Positions 45,915 through 54,250 of a stretch of DNA of 64,000 nt are shown in pieces. A program made the translations under genes and the position numbers. Numbering within the stretch: the stretch's first letter is position 1; the number at the start of each line of letters is the position of its first letter. This DNA is from Pycnococcus provasolii (taxonomy: Eukaryota; Chlorophyta; Pseudoscourfieldiophyceae; Pseudoscourfieldiales). The notes under the pieces are model-generated. The model had not been told where the DNA came from and searched no databases. It saw nothing but the letters and a program-made list of their open reading frames with translations. Location: NCBI GenBank assembly GCA_049487715.1, contig CP150564.1, positions 372,001 through 436,000 of the forward strand, read 5' to 3'.

Positions 45915-47729
45915 TTACCTGGACTGCTGCTGCTCTTTCTCCTGCTGGACAATAGCAGCCCCGCGTGCCCGCGCATCGCGATAATGCAACCAGGTCGTCC
46001 ACTCTTCGTCTGTCGGGTCACGACGCTTCACGTAAACGAGAAGTCGGCGCGCAAACTTGCTCTGGAGCACATCCTCGCAGTCGTGCAGTAGCTCCAGGCA
46101 CACGTTCGCTGGCCGAGTGCTAGGCGTGTAGTCCTCACGCTGCACGGGCAAAAAACATACGAGGCGCGCGCCAACCCTCAGCAGATGCGCGGCGTTCCAC
46201 AGCAGGTGCTCGAATGCTTCGTCCACCTCGCATCGAGACGTGGACACGGAGTGATTATCACCATACTTTTGGCGATCCACATCCTTCGCTTCCACCTTGC
46301 GACTTCGCTCGCGCACGCCGTACGGAGGATCCGTGATGATTGCATCGAACAAGCCACGCGCGTTCCCGCGAAAGGGCAGGCGAGTGGCATCACCCTGACA
46401 CAGCCCGACGGGTGGGCGCAATCCAGTGTCGCGGAAGTTGATCCAGGGCGACACCGCCAACTTCAAGCCACTCGACGACTCGTCCAGCAGCGGGAGTTCG
46501 CCGAGCTGACGAGCGAGTCTCTCCCTGTCCGCGGCGCTCTCTTGATACCCCTTCGCTTTCCCGCACGCGCGCTCCTTGTCGCTGAGCGAGTCGTAAGCCT
46601 CGGGAGGTGCCCACACCTTGCCACTACCACGGAGCACGCGTCCGTCGATGTCGAATCCCATGGTGTGACCGCCGTGAAGGCTCACGGACAGCAGAATCGA
46701 CGCCGTGCCTACGTACGGGTCGCAGACAAATGAGCCTGGCTTCACGAGCCCAAGGTTGGACATGATGCACGCCATCTCGGCATTCATGCTGGTGTTTGCT
46801 ATGTATCGTCGCTTGCTGACGGGCAGCACAGCATTCACCTGCTCGTTGCGACGGCTTTCGGCAACCACCTTGCCTACAAACCAGTGGATGACACGAGGTG
46901 CTTCCTCATGCTGTCTTTGCTCCTGCGGCGTCGACGTCGAGTCGTCCCCAGCAGATTCGCTTGCGATGCGCATTCGTTCGAGTCTTCGTCTCGCGCGCTT
47001 TGGCATGTACTTCTCCTCCTTTGGCAGGATATTCGTCTTCGACAGGTCCATGGTCAGGCTATCCACGACGACAACGGCGACAACGACGTCAGGCGCACTG
47101 AGCGCGACGGTCAAGTTGTCGAGCGCGCGCGTGTCTCGCACGACGCGTTCGATGGTGTCCATTCGTTCTTTGCGCGAAAGCTGTGCACCGTGCGAAATGA
47201 TGTCGACGCGAAATGTCTTATGACTTTTGAGCGCATCGGGATGTGGTGTTGCACTGTTGATGGCTTCGTCGACGGACGCGCCGCTTCCCCAGACGTCGAC
47301 GATGGTGTTTAGCAGCATAGCTCGTTGAGCCGCCTGCGCAGCTTCTTGTTCTGATTGGAACGGCACGTAGTAGACGGGTGCAGCGGCGCCCATGGGCGTG
47401 AGTGCGTCTGGTACGCGCGCTTTTAACTGATGAGCGGCATATCTGTCAACGAGGTACGGCACACCACGTTTTTGAGGTCCCGAGCTGGCTAACAAACGAG
47501 ACGCGGCGTCCAAACAATCGTAGTGCGTTGATGAAACATCATTCGCAAAGAAACGAAGCTGTGACCCAGTAGAGCTACCCCCACGCGAACCACAGCCCGC
47601 AGAACCAGAACCACAACCAGAATCAGGCGTACTTCCCACCAGGCTTCCCCGTGCTAACGACAAAGTGCTAGCGAGTTCTGCTAAACTGAAGTCCCTGTGC
47701 GCGTGGTGGAACACGACCAGGTACGACAT
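45915..47729 (-). CDS. TRM11: tRNA (guanine10-N2)-methyltransferase Trm11/TRMT11 catalytic subunit
   Basis: The 604-residue protein begins MSYLVVFHHAHRDFSLAELA, the N-terminal THUMP-like region. The Rossmann methyltransferase part has NTSMNAEMACIMSNLGLVKPG, CDPYVGTASILLSVSLHGG (SAM motif I), MGFDIDGRVLRG (motif II) and the catalytic DPPY in AIITDPPYGVRERSRKV. This set is specific to Trm11, which with Trm112 makes m2G10 in tRNA. It is longer than yeast Trm11 (433) because of Ser/Gly and Glu/Ala inserts (about 55-75 and 250-275). It is tail-to-tail with APN2 (about 100 bp). Confidence 0.92.
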   Translation of the reverse strand: MSYLVVFHHAHRDFSLAELASTLSLARGSLVGSTPDSGCGSGSAGCGSRGGSSTGSQLRFFANDVSSTHYDCLDAASRLLASSGPQKRGVPYLVDRYAAHQLKARVPDALTPMGAAAPVYYVPFQSEQEAAQAAQRAMLLNTIVDVWGSGASVDEAINSATPHPDALKSHKTFRVDIISHGAQLSRKERMDTIERVVRDTRALDNLTVALSAPDVVVAVVVVDSLTMDLSKTNILPKEEKYMPKRARRRLERMRIASESAGDDSTSTPQEQRQHEEAPRVIHWFVGKVVAESRRNEQVNAVLPVSKRRYIANTSMNAEMACIMSNLGLVKPGSFVCDPYVGTASILLSVSLHGGHTMGFDIDGRVLRGSGKVWAPPEAYDSLSDKERACGKAKGYQESAADRERLARQLGELPLLDESSSGLKLAVSPWINFRDTGLRPPVGLCQGDATRLPFRGNARGLFDAIITDPPYGVRERSRKVEAKDVDRQKYGDNHSVSTSRCEVDEAFEHLLWNAAHLLRVGARLVCFLPVQREDYTPSTRPANVCLELLHDCEDVLQSKFARRLLVYVKRRDPTDEEWTTWLHYRDARARGAAIVQQEKEQQQSR

Positions 47730-47950
47730 GGCGTGATGGCGGCGGCGGATGGTATGGTACCAAATAATGGCTCGTTGCGATTTCGATTTGGGGGTTTAAA
47801 CCTTCGGGGGATCCCGATCGATTCTTATTCGGGGTTCGGAGGAGGGGTGGTTCTCATAAAATGTTTTTCATTTTCTGTGCTACGATACTCTATACACGTT
47901 AAACTTTACTCTTAGTTACTCTTAGTCCGTGCCTGTATGTACTGTAATTG

Positions 47951-48838
47951 TTATTCATGTCTAATTCGTGTAATATTCTCTCCGAGCCATTGGTACAGGT
48001 CGTCCGTGCTTAACATCTCTAACATGCCGCTCGCGTATGCCACAGCGACAACGACGCCCAGCGCCAAATTCGTCGGCGTGAACGGATCGCGATTCAACAC
48101 GAGACCCAACAAGGGATTCAACACCTTGCGCATGTACAGAGTTCGAGGCTCACCACCCACCACCTTGCCGTCACTGCCGAGCTCGAACGCCACCGCGCGC
48201 ACGAGTTTCGTGCTGACGTACCCGAGCTTGCGGTACAAGCTCTGCGCCTTTCCGTTGCGCAGCTCCACGAGAAGCCAGCTTTCGGGCGACTGCCACTCTC
48301 GGCACTGGTCCTCGAGCGCCGCCATGATTTTCTTTCCATAGCCTCGTCTTCGCGCAGAGCTTGCAACGGCGACGTTCGCGATGACGGGTGCGGTGCTTCC
48401 TCCATTCGTGGGAGTGGGTGCATCGACGCCAAACGCGAACACGCCGTCGGCATCGCGCGGCGTGACCGACACGCCCCCGCACGCGACGATATCGCCATCT
48501 TCATCTTCGACGACGAGTAGCGCGGCATCGTACCTGGAACCGAAGTACCTTTTTCTCATGTCAGCGGCTTGTGCTTGGACGAGCGCCCTGACTTCACTCC
48601 CATCGTACTGGTCGGGTTTCCCCTTGAAGAAGAACTCCGCGACAAACAACGCGGCTATTGCCTGCACTTCTCCCTGTCTCGCCGGGCGCACTGAGGAGGA
48701 TGAGCCTGATGCTGCCCCCCTCGACCCAAAGGCGGCGCACCGAAGAGAAGGCGATGAGCGGAGAGAAGGCGATGAGCGGAGAGGTCTGTGATTGTGGCGT
48801 ACACCACACGCACATGATGAAGCGTGCAAGGCCGCCAT
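47951..48838 (-). CDS. Plastid-type GNAT N-acetyltransferase with C-terminal hydrophobic helix
   Basis: The 295-residue protein starts with a Cys/Ser/Arg-rich transit peptide (MAALHASSCACGVRHNHRPL) containing a duplicated RSSPSLRSSPSLR. The GNAT domain follows, with acetyl-CoA motif A APVIANVAVASSARRRGYGKKIM (R-R-x-G-Y-G type) and motif B ESWLLVELRNGKAQSLYRKLGYV. A C-terminal segment (NLALGVVVAVAYASGMLEML) is hydrophobic, suggesting membrane association. Plant plastid GNATs acetylate N-termini and lysines of stromal proteins; this is probably one of those, but the substrate is unproven. Confidence 0.82.
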   Translation of the reverse strand: MAALHASSCACGVRHNHRPLRSSPSLRSSPSLRCAAFGSRGAASGSSSSVRPARQGEVQAIAALFVAEFFFKGKPDQYDGSEVRALVQAQAADMRKRYFGSRYDAALLVVEDEDGDIVACGGVSVTPRDADGVFAFGVDAPTPTNGGSTAPVIANVAVASSARRRGYGKKIMAALEDQCREWQSPESWLLVELRNGKAQSLYRKLGYVSTKLVRAVAFELGSDGKVVGGEPRTLYMRKVLNPLLGLVLNRDPFTPTNLALGVVVAVAYASGMLEMLSTDDLYQWLGENITRIRHE

Positions 48839-49359
48839 ATATAGTTGCGCGAGATCCAGATGCGAACAAAACGGAAACTAATAAGAATGCCCGCGGGATA
48901 CGGGGAAGTGTGAGGCTCACAAACAGTGTATGTAGTTTACGGATAGGATTTTTTCATTTGAGTTTTTTTAACCCGAACCCCGAACCCTAATGAACCCGAA
49001 CCCCTAATTTTAAAACCCGAACCCCTAAGAGTATAAACCCGACCGAATTGGGATTATTGCAATGGTTAACTGATTGGGTCATTGGGTTATCGTAGGGTTT
49101 GATGGGATTGGGTTAGGGTTTCTGTTAGGGTTAGGGTTAGGGGTTTGATTGGGGGTTTGATTGGGGGTTAACTGGAATCACTTCCACTTGGGAATCCCTT
49201 TGTTTGTTTGAGCACTGTCATGCTGGCGCTTAAGTATTTGTTAATTTTCTATGAAAAAAAACGTTGTTGTATAATATTACAGTAATACTTCTTACTGTTG
49301 ACTGTAGATCTGGTCAGAGTACAACTGGGTTACGATTAGCAGATTAGGGAAAGTGCAGT
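48839..49359. other. Intergenic with telomere-variant repeats
   Basis: Holds AACCCGAACCCC/CCCTAA variants at 48970-49030 and a GGGTTAGGG...TTAGGGTTAGGGTTAGG cluster at 49107-49145 followed by duplicated GGTTTGATTGGG. No gene recognised. Confidence 0.55.
49107..49145. promoter_or_regulatory. TTAGGG cluster upstream of REX1-B
   Basis: Several TTAGGG units about 215-255 bp before the next start codon. Confidence 0.35.
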
Positions 49360-49854
49360 ATGCCTGACTTGCCCATGACAAGTGCTGCTTGTGAATCCTT
49401 CGACGTTTCTCCTTCCAACGCAGTCATGGCGATTTTGCAATGTCAAAATCAAAGAGCACGCACGTACGCATCATTGGCGTTGGTGCTTCGTTCGACGTCT
49501 CTTCCGGAAACGTCAATCACGAACGCACTCAACAACGCGACGGTAACGTTCAACGAAATCGGCGCGGCGGTAAACGAACAGATCACACGTCTCCCTGACC
49601 GCCTCGCGAACGTCGTGTCTTCACTGCAGCAGATGGAGCGTGAGAAACTACAGGTGACAGTGAGACAGGCGACGTTGCGCCGCGAGCGCGCGAGACTTGA
49701 GCAAACGAGTGGTGGTGCAGACGGCGACGCGTTTGACGGAAGAGGAGAAGGTGAGGTGTCGCGCGAACTTGCGGAGTGTACAAGAGAGATGCAGCGTATT
49801 GTTGAGGGTATCAACGCGTGTATGGAGGAGCTGCAGGAGGAGTTGGAGGAGTAA
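49360..49854 (+). CDS. REX1-B domain protein (required for excision 1-B)
   Basis: The 164-residue protein fits the REX1-B family, a DNA-repair-linked factor first found in Chlamydomonas. Features: an N-terminal helix (AVMAILQCQNQRARTYASLA), a second helical segment (NNATVTFNEIGAAVNEQITR), a long coiled coil (QMEREKLQVTVRQATLRRER) and a C-terminal coil (EGINACMEELQEELEE). The length and helix order match family members of about 150-180 residues. No catalytic motif is expected. Recognition is from remembered patterns, hence moderate confidence. A telomere-like repeat cluster lies upstream. Confidence 0.65.
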   Translation: MPDLPMTSAACESFDVSPSNAVMAILQCQNQRARTYASLALVLRSTSLPETSITNALNNATVTFNEIGAAVNEQITRLPDRLANVVSSLQQMEREKLQVTVRQATLRRERARLEQTSGGADGDAFDGRGEGEVSRELAECTREMQRIVEGINACMEELQEELEE

Positions 49855-50082
49855 ATAGATAGAAGGTCGGCGACAGAACGCCGTGTAGAGGTAACATAAG
49901 AAGAAAAGACTTGAATTTTTGACGTGACGCGCTGTATATCTCCGCCGCTCACCACCCAATCCTGACAAGGCGGGCTTTCGTGTGAAAACGGCTTCACGCT
50001 AGCGCAAGTTCTCGTCGCAAATTCCTGACACATTGTTCTTTTCTCCAAGTTGCACTCCAAACGAAAGTGGAAGTTTCCTTCC

Positions 50083-50279
50083 TTACTTCCCCACTTTTCC
50101 AGTGTTGCTGTTCTTGTCAAAGAACTTCGTGAACTCCTGCTGGCTCCGCTTTCCCCCTCCGGCGTTCCCCTTCGGCGGCGTCGGCTTGGGTGCGCGTTCT
50201 GACTTTAGGAACGACCACACGCCCGTTCCTTGGAACTTGTTCGTCTGGCCGGCGGCGTACCGCAGTCCGTCGAACGTCG
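50083..50279 (-). CDS. Terminal exon of a small unknown basic protein
   Basis: The minus frame closing with TAA at 50083-50085 reads STFDGLRYAAGQTNKFQGTG, then VWSFLKSERAPKPTPPKGNA, then SQQEFTKFFDKNSNTGKVGK. Composition is convincing for a small nuclear-encoded protein. Just upstream the frame meets a TGA, so I place a splice acceptor at the AG of CATCAAG (50280-50281 on the plus strand). The first exon is not identified; candidates lie in 50330-50450. Family not recognised. Confidence 0.4.
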
Positions 50280-50774
50280 ACTTGATGGTTCAGAAAATTG
50301 GCATGGTTCACAGCTACGTAGAGAGAGAGAGATGCTCTGAGACAAGAATGACGAGAAGAATGACGTACTTAAAAGTGCGTGCGTGCGTGCGCTGCGACGT
50401 CACCTATAATGCCTCGGGGGAGTGTTTGGGACCACCAGGGAGACTTGGAGCTGTTTCAGCCCCATATTTACATATATTTGATTTCTCCGGCCCTGCCCCG
50501 GGGGGAGATTTGCCCTTGGCCACTCATCAGGATCGTGAGTAGAGTAGTGGGCGGGGGGTTCGGGGTTTAAGATTAGGGGTTAGGGGTTAGGGGTTAGGGG
50601 TTAGGGGTTACGATTAGGGGTTAGGGGTTAGGGGTTACAATTAGGGGTTACAATTAGGGGTTCGGGCGTGTCTGGGCGTGTGGATCAAGTTTTGGTTTTG
50701 GTAGGCGTTACTCTCCTCTCCCCCTGTTTCTTCCGTCGTTCCCTACGAGTAGTACTATTTCTGCAGAGTTCATC
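50280..50774. other. Intergenic: possible first exon of the small gene, then a long TTAGGGG array
   Basis: A GAGAGAGA tract (50319-50332) and CGTGCGTGCGTG (50377-50390) precede TTAGGGG repeats at 50573-50662. The array ends about 110 bp before the aldo-keto reductase fusion gene. Confidence 0.55.
50573..50662. promoter_or_regulatory. Interstitial (TTAGGGG)n array
   Basis: About eleven TTAGGGG units, some spaced by ACGA or ACAA. It sits just upstream of a start codon, like other arrays here. Confidence 0.4.
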
Positions 50775-53700
50775 ATGCCGACTTTCATGTCGTCGTCACA
50801 GGAGCACTCCATAATGTCTCCTTCCTTTGATGCGTCTTCAGGTGATCACCCCTCTGAACCTTCTTCTCAGGGTGTGGTCACAAGGCTGAGTGAGGGGCTA
50901 ATGAAAGGCTTGAAACTTCCTCTGTACAACCCGCATGCTCTAGACCGTTCTCAGGCATACGATGCGTACAAAACGCGACCTGATATCATCGCGTCGTCGG
51001 GATCGGGATCTGTGAGCTTTTTCGACTTCACGCTTGGGCTTTCGGAGGAAGATATTGCTTCCATCGAATCATCTCACGCAAATCAAGAAGCTCAACTCGA
51101 AGCGCAACTCGCGGAGAGGTACAAAAATGCGGAAAACGTTTCGTGGAGACGGGAACGTGCGCCGGACGTTCCTCTTTATCACGGACGTGCCATGCCCGTG
51201 CTTGGCGTCGACCTCGCGCTCGTCACGAGACCGCGTGCGTGTGCCATGGCACTCAGGTCAGCACTCAAGGCGGGTGTGCGACGTGTTGACACGTCATCCT
51301 CGGCGGGAAACGAAACGACGATTGGGGAGGCGTTTGCAGCGGCGTTCACGGAGGACAGGTACGGCGTCGTGCGCGTCCACCGGCAGGACGTGTTCGTTGC
51401 AGGCACCTTGGCGCCGAACGACGTGCACGACGTCGAAAAGGCGTACAAAAACACTCTGGCAAATCTACGGCTAAAATACCTTGACCTGTACACGCTCGAG
51501 TGGCCGTGCGCCACCACGAAGCAAACCGCGCAGGTGTGGAAGGCGATGGAAAAGCTCGTCGCTGACGGACTCGTACGCGCCATCGGCGTCGCCAACTTCT
51601 CCATACCCAAGCTCGAGGCGCTGCTCGCGGCGTCAAAAGTGCGACCTGCGGTGTGCCACGTCGAAGGTCACCCGCACTTTCGCAACGACGACTTGCTGCG
51701 CTTCTGCCGAGAGAATTCCGTGCACGTGACCGTCTCGCACGCGACGGGCGGAGTGCCGCGCCCCAAGAGCGCACACCTGCCCCCTGTCGCGGGAGCTCCG
51801 CCGTGCCTTCTCGTGGATGACACCGTGCAGTCCATCGCCGAGCGAAGGGACGTGATGCCCGAACAGGTGGTTCTTCGTTGGGCACTGCAGCGTGGCACGT
51901 CCACGCTCATCCCCGCAGCGTGCGTCGCGGACATCATCTCGGCATTCGACGTCTTCGCTTGGAGCCTTGGCAAGGAGGAAATGGAGCGCCTGTCGTCGAT
52001 GCAGTACCAGCGCCGCCACAGCGCGGGACGGCATCTGATTGGGCGTGCGTCGTCATTCCCTTCGTACGAGCACCTGTGGGACGAGCCGCCGCTCGACACG
52101 TTCGCGGCGCCGATCCCCGACCTGAAAATACCCACGTTCCAGCTCGGGAACACGGGTGCCGCCATCCCTCAGATTGGACTCGGAACGTGGAAAAGCAAGC
52201 CTGGCGAAGTGCAGAAGGCGGTGGAGATTGCGCTGCGCAACGGATACCGCCACATCGACTGCGCGGAGGTGTACCGCAACGAGGGCGAGGTTGGAGACGC
52301 GCTGGCGGCTGTGCTTTCGGAAGGACGCCTGAAGCGCGAGGACGTGTTCCTCACGGGTAAGCTGTGGAACACGGACCACGCGTCGAGTCGCGTCGAGCCG
52401 GCGGTGCGAAAGACGCTGAATGCGCTGAAGGTGGACTACCTCGACCTGTACCTGATGCACTGGCCGGTGACTGGCAACCGAGGCGCGACGCTTTCTCCGA
52501 GCATCGAGGAGACGTGGCGCGCGATGGAGGCGGCGGTGCAGAAGGGCCTCGTGCGTGCGATTGGCGTGTGCAACTTCTCCATAAAGAAGCTGGAGGCACT
52601 TATGGGTGTCGCGCGTCTGCCTGTATCTGTGTGCCAGATCGAAGGACACCCGTACTTCCGCAACGAGGCGTTGGTGCGTTGGTGCCAGGATCGCGGCATT
52701 CACGTGACGTGCTACTCGCCATTCGGCAGCCCCGACAGCGCGGCGATGATGCGCCGCGAGAGCCGAAAGCTGCTGGAGGAGCCGGCGGTGCACGCGATCG
52801 CGAAGCGCATCGGTCGCGACGTGGGGCAGGTGCTCGTTCGCTGGGCGATCCAGCGCGGTGTGAGCACGTTGCCGAAGTCAACGTCGGAGAAGCGCATCGT
52901 GAGCAATCTGGACGTGTACACGTTCGAGCTGAGCGCTTCGGACATGTCGACGCTGTCAACGCTATCGTACCAGTGTCGCATGGTCGACCCGCCTGAGTGG
53001 TTGTCGCCGTCGACGGGTCCGTACCGCAAGTACGAGGACCTGTGGGATGAGCCACGCATCCCGACGGGACCGCCGATCCCCGACCTGAAAATACCCACGT
53101 TCCAGCTCGGGAACACGGGTGCCGCCATCCCTCAGATTGGACTCGGAACGTGGAAAAGCAAGCCTGGCGAGGTGCAGAAGGCGGTGGAGATTGCGCTGCG
53201 CAACGGATACCGCCACATCGACTGCGCGGAGGTGTACCGCAACGAGGGCGAGGTTGGAGACGCGCTGGCGGCTGTGCTTTCGGAAGGACGCCTGAAGCGC
53301 GAGGACGTGTTCCTCACGGGTAAGCTGTGGAACACGGACCACGCGTCGAGTCGTGTCGAGCCGGCGGTGCGAAAGACGCTGAATGCGCTGAAGGTGGACT
53401 ACCTCGACCTGTACCTGATGCACTGGCCGGTGACTGGCAACCGAGGTGCGACGCTTTCTCCGAGCATCGAGGAGACGTGGCGCGCGATGGAGGCGGCTGT
53501 GCAGAAGGGCCTCGTGCGTGCGATTGGCGTGTGCAACTTCTCCATAAAGAAGCTGGAGGCACTTATGGGTGTCGCGCGTCTGCCTGTATCTGTGTGCCAG
53601 ATCGAAGGACACCCGTACTTCCGCAACGAGGCGTTGGTGCGTTGGTGCCAGGATCGCGGCATTCACGTGACGTGCTACTCGCCATTCGGCAGCCCCGACA

Positions 53701-54038
53701 GCGCGGCGATGATGCGCCGCGAGAGCCGAAAGCTGCTGGAGGAGCCGGCGGTGCACGCGATCGCGAAGCGCATCGGTCGCGACGTGGGGCAGGTGCTCGT
53801 TCGCTGGGCGATCCAGCGCGGTGTGAGCACGTTGCCGAAGTCAACGTCGGAGAAGCGCATCGTGAGCAATCTGGACGTGTACACGTTCGAGCTGAGCGCT
53901 TCGGACATGTCGACGCTGTCAACGCTATCGTACCAGTGTCGCATGGTCGACCCGCCTGAGTGGCTATCGCCGTCGACGGGTCCGTACCGCAAGTACGAGG
54001 ACCTGTGGGACGAACCACCTCCATCTCGCGCTGGTTGA
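50775..54038 (+). CDS. Triple aldo-keto reductase fusion; domain 1 catalytically degenerate, domains 2 and 3 identical
   Basis: The 1,087-residue protein has three AKR barrels, each ending in a Y-E-x-L-W-D-E-P linker, after a ~125-residue Ser-rich leader. Domains 2 and 3 (from about residues 445 and 766) hold the full NADPH-dependent tetrad: Asp and Tyr in HIDCAEVY, Lys in FLTGKLWN, His in LMHWPV. They also have the cofactor motif LPKSTSEKRI. Domain 1 keeps the barrel (IGVANFSIPKLEALL, LRWALQRGTSTLIP) but the tetrad is Asp172, Ala177, Thr211 and Glu242, so three of four catalytic residues are lost. Domains 2 and 3 are products of a 963 bp tandem duplication. AKRs reduce aldehydes and sugars with NADPH; the substrate is unknown. 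Domain 1 may serve as a scaffold or regulatory fold. Confidence 0.93.
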   Translation: MPTFMSSSQEHSIMSPSFDASSGDHPSEPSSQGVVTRLSEGLMKGLKLPLYNPHALDRSQAYDAYKTRPDIIASSGSGSVSFFDFTLGLSEEDIASIESSHANQEAQLEAQLAERYKNAENVSWRRERAPDVPLYHGRAMPVLGVDLALVTRPRACAMALRSALKAGVRRVDTSSSAGNETTIGEAFAAAFTEDRYGVVRVHRQDVFVAGTLAPNDVHDVEKAYKNTLANLRLKYLDLYTLEWPCATTKQTAQVWKAMEKLVADGLVRAIGVANFSIPKLEALLAASKVRPAVCHVEGHPHFRNDDLLRFCRENSVHVTVSHATGGVPRPKSAHLPPVAGAPPCLLVDDTVQSIAERRDVMPEQVVLRWALQRGTSTLIPAACVADIISAFDVFAWSLGKEEMERLSSMQYQRRHSAGRHLIGRASSFPSYEHLWDEPPLDTFAAPIPDLKIPTFQLGNTGAAIPQIGLGTWKSKPGEVQKAVEIALRNGYRHIDCAEVYRNEGEVGDALAAVLSEGRLKREDVFLTGKLWNTDHASSRVEPAVRKTLNALKVDYLDLYLMHWPVTGNRGATLSPSIEETWRAMEAAVQKGLVRAIGVCNFSIKKLEALMGVARLPVSVCQIEGHPYFRNEALVRWCQDRGIHVTCYSPFGSPDSAAMMRRESRKLLEEPAVHAIAKRIGRDVGQVLVRWAIQRGVSTLPKSTSEKRIVSNLDVYTFELSASDMSTLSTLSYQCRMVDPPEWLSPSTGPYRKYEDLWDEPRIPTGPPIPDLKIPTFQLGNTGAAIPQIGLGTWKSKPGEVQKAVEIALRNGYRHIDCAEVYRNEGEVGDALAAVLSEGRLKREDVFLTGKLWNTDHASSRVEPAVRKTLNALKVDYLDLYLMHWPVTGNRGATLSPSIEETWRAMEAAVQKGLVRAIGVCNFSIKKLEALMGVARLPVSVCQIEGHPYFRNEALVRWCQDRGIHVTCYSPFGSPDSAAMMRRESRKLLEEPAVHAIAKRIGRDVGQVLVRWAIQRGVSTLPKSTSEKRIVSNLDVYTFELSASDMSTLSTLSYQCRMVDPPEWLSPSTGPYRKYEDLWDEPPPSRAG
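52108..53070 (+). repeat. First copy of the 963 bp tandem duplication (AKR domain 2)
   Basis: It begins CGCCGATCCCCGACCTGAAA and is matched by the next copy at an exact 963 bp (321-codon) offset. I count only about eight base differences, all silent. Confidence 0.9.
53071..54033 (+). repeat. Second copy of the 963 bp tandem duplication (AKR domain 3)
   Basis: Protein-identical to the first copy through the WDEP linker; similarity ends near 54020. Confidence 0.9.
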
Positions 54039-54250
54039 ATGATGGACTTAATGCACACCGATTTGTTGCTGTGTTGTTGCTCAAAGTTAAATTACCTGTG
54101 TTGTAATAAATGTCGTATACCAAGCAAAATTGATACTAAAAATACAGTAGACAGTCTAGGTAGAGTAGTTAAGTGCGACTCTTCAGTCATCATGTTTGGA
54201 CGAAGTAAAGTACATTTCATTACTAAAAGTGAGCAATCTTAGGTCTTTTG

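Noticed and set aside
50083-50310. In-frame ATG followed after three codons by TGA ahead of the small minus-strand protein, suggesting a selenocysteine codon
   Set aside because: No convincing SECIS stem-loop could be picked out in the downstream 3' region, and a splice acceptor (CATCAAG) explains the frame without recoding.
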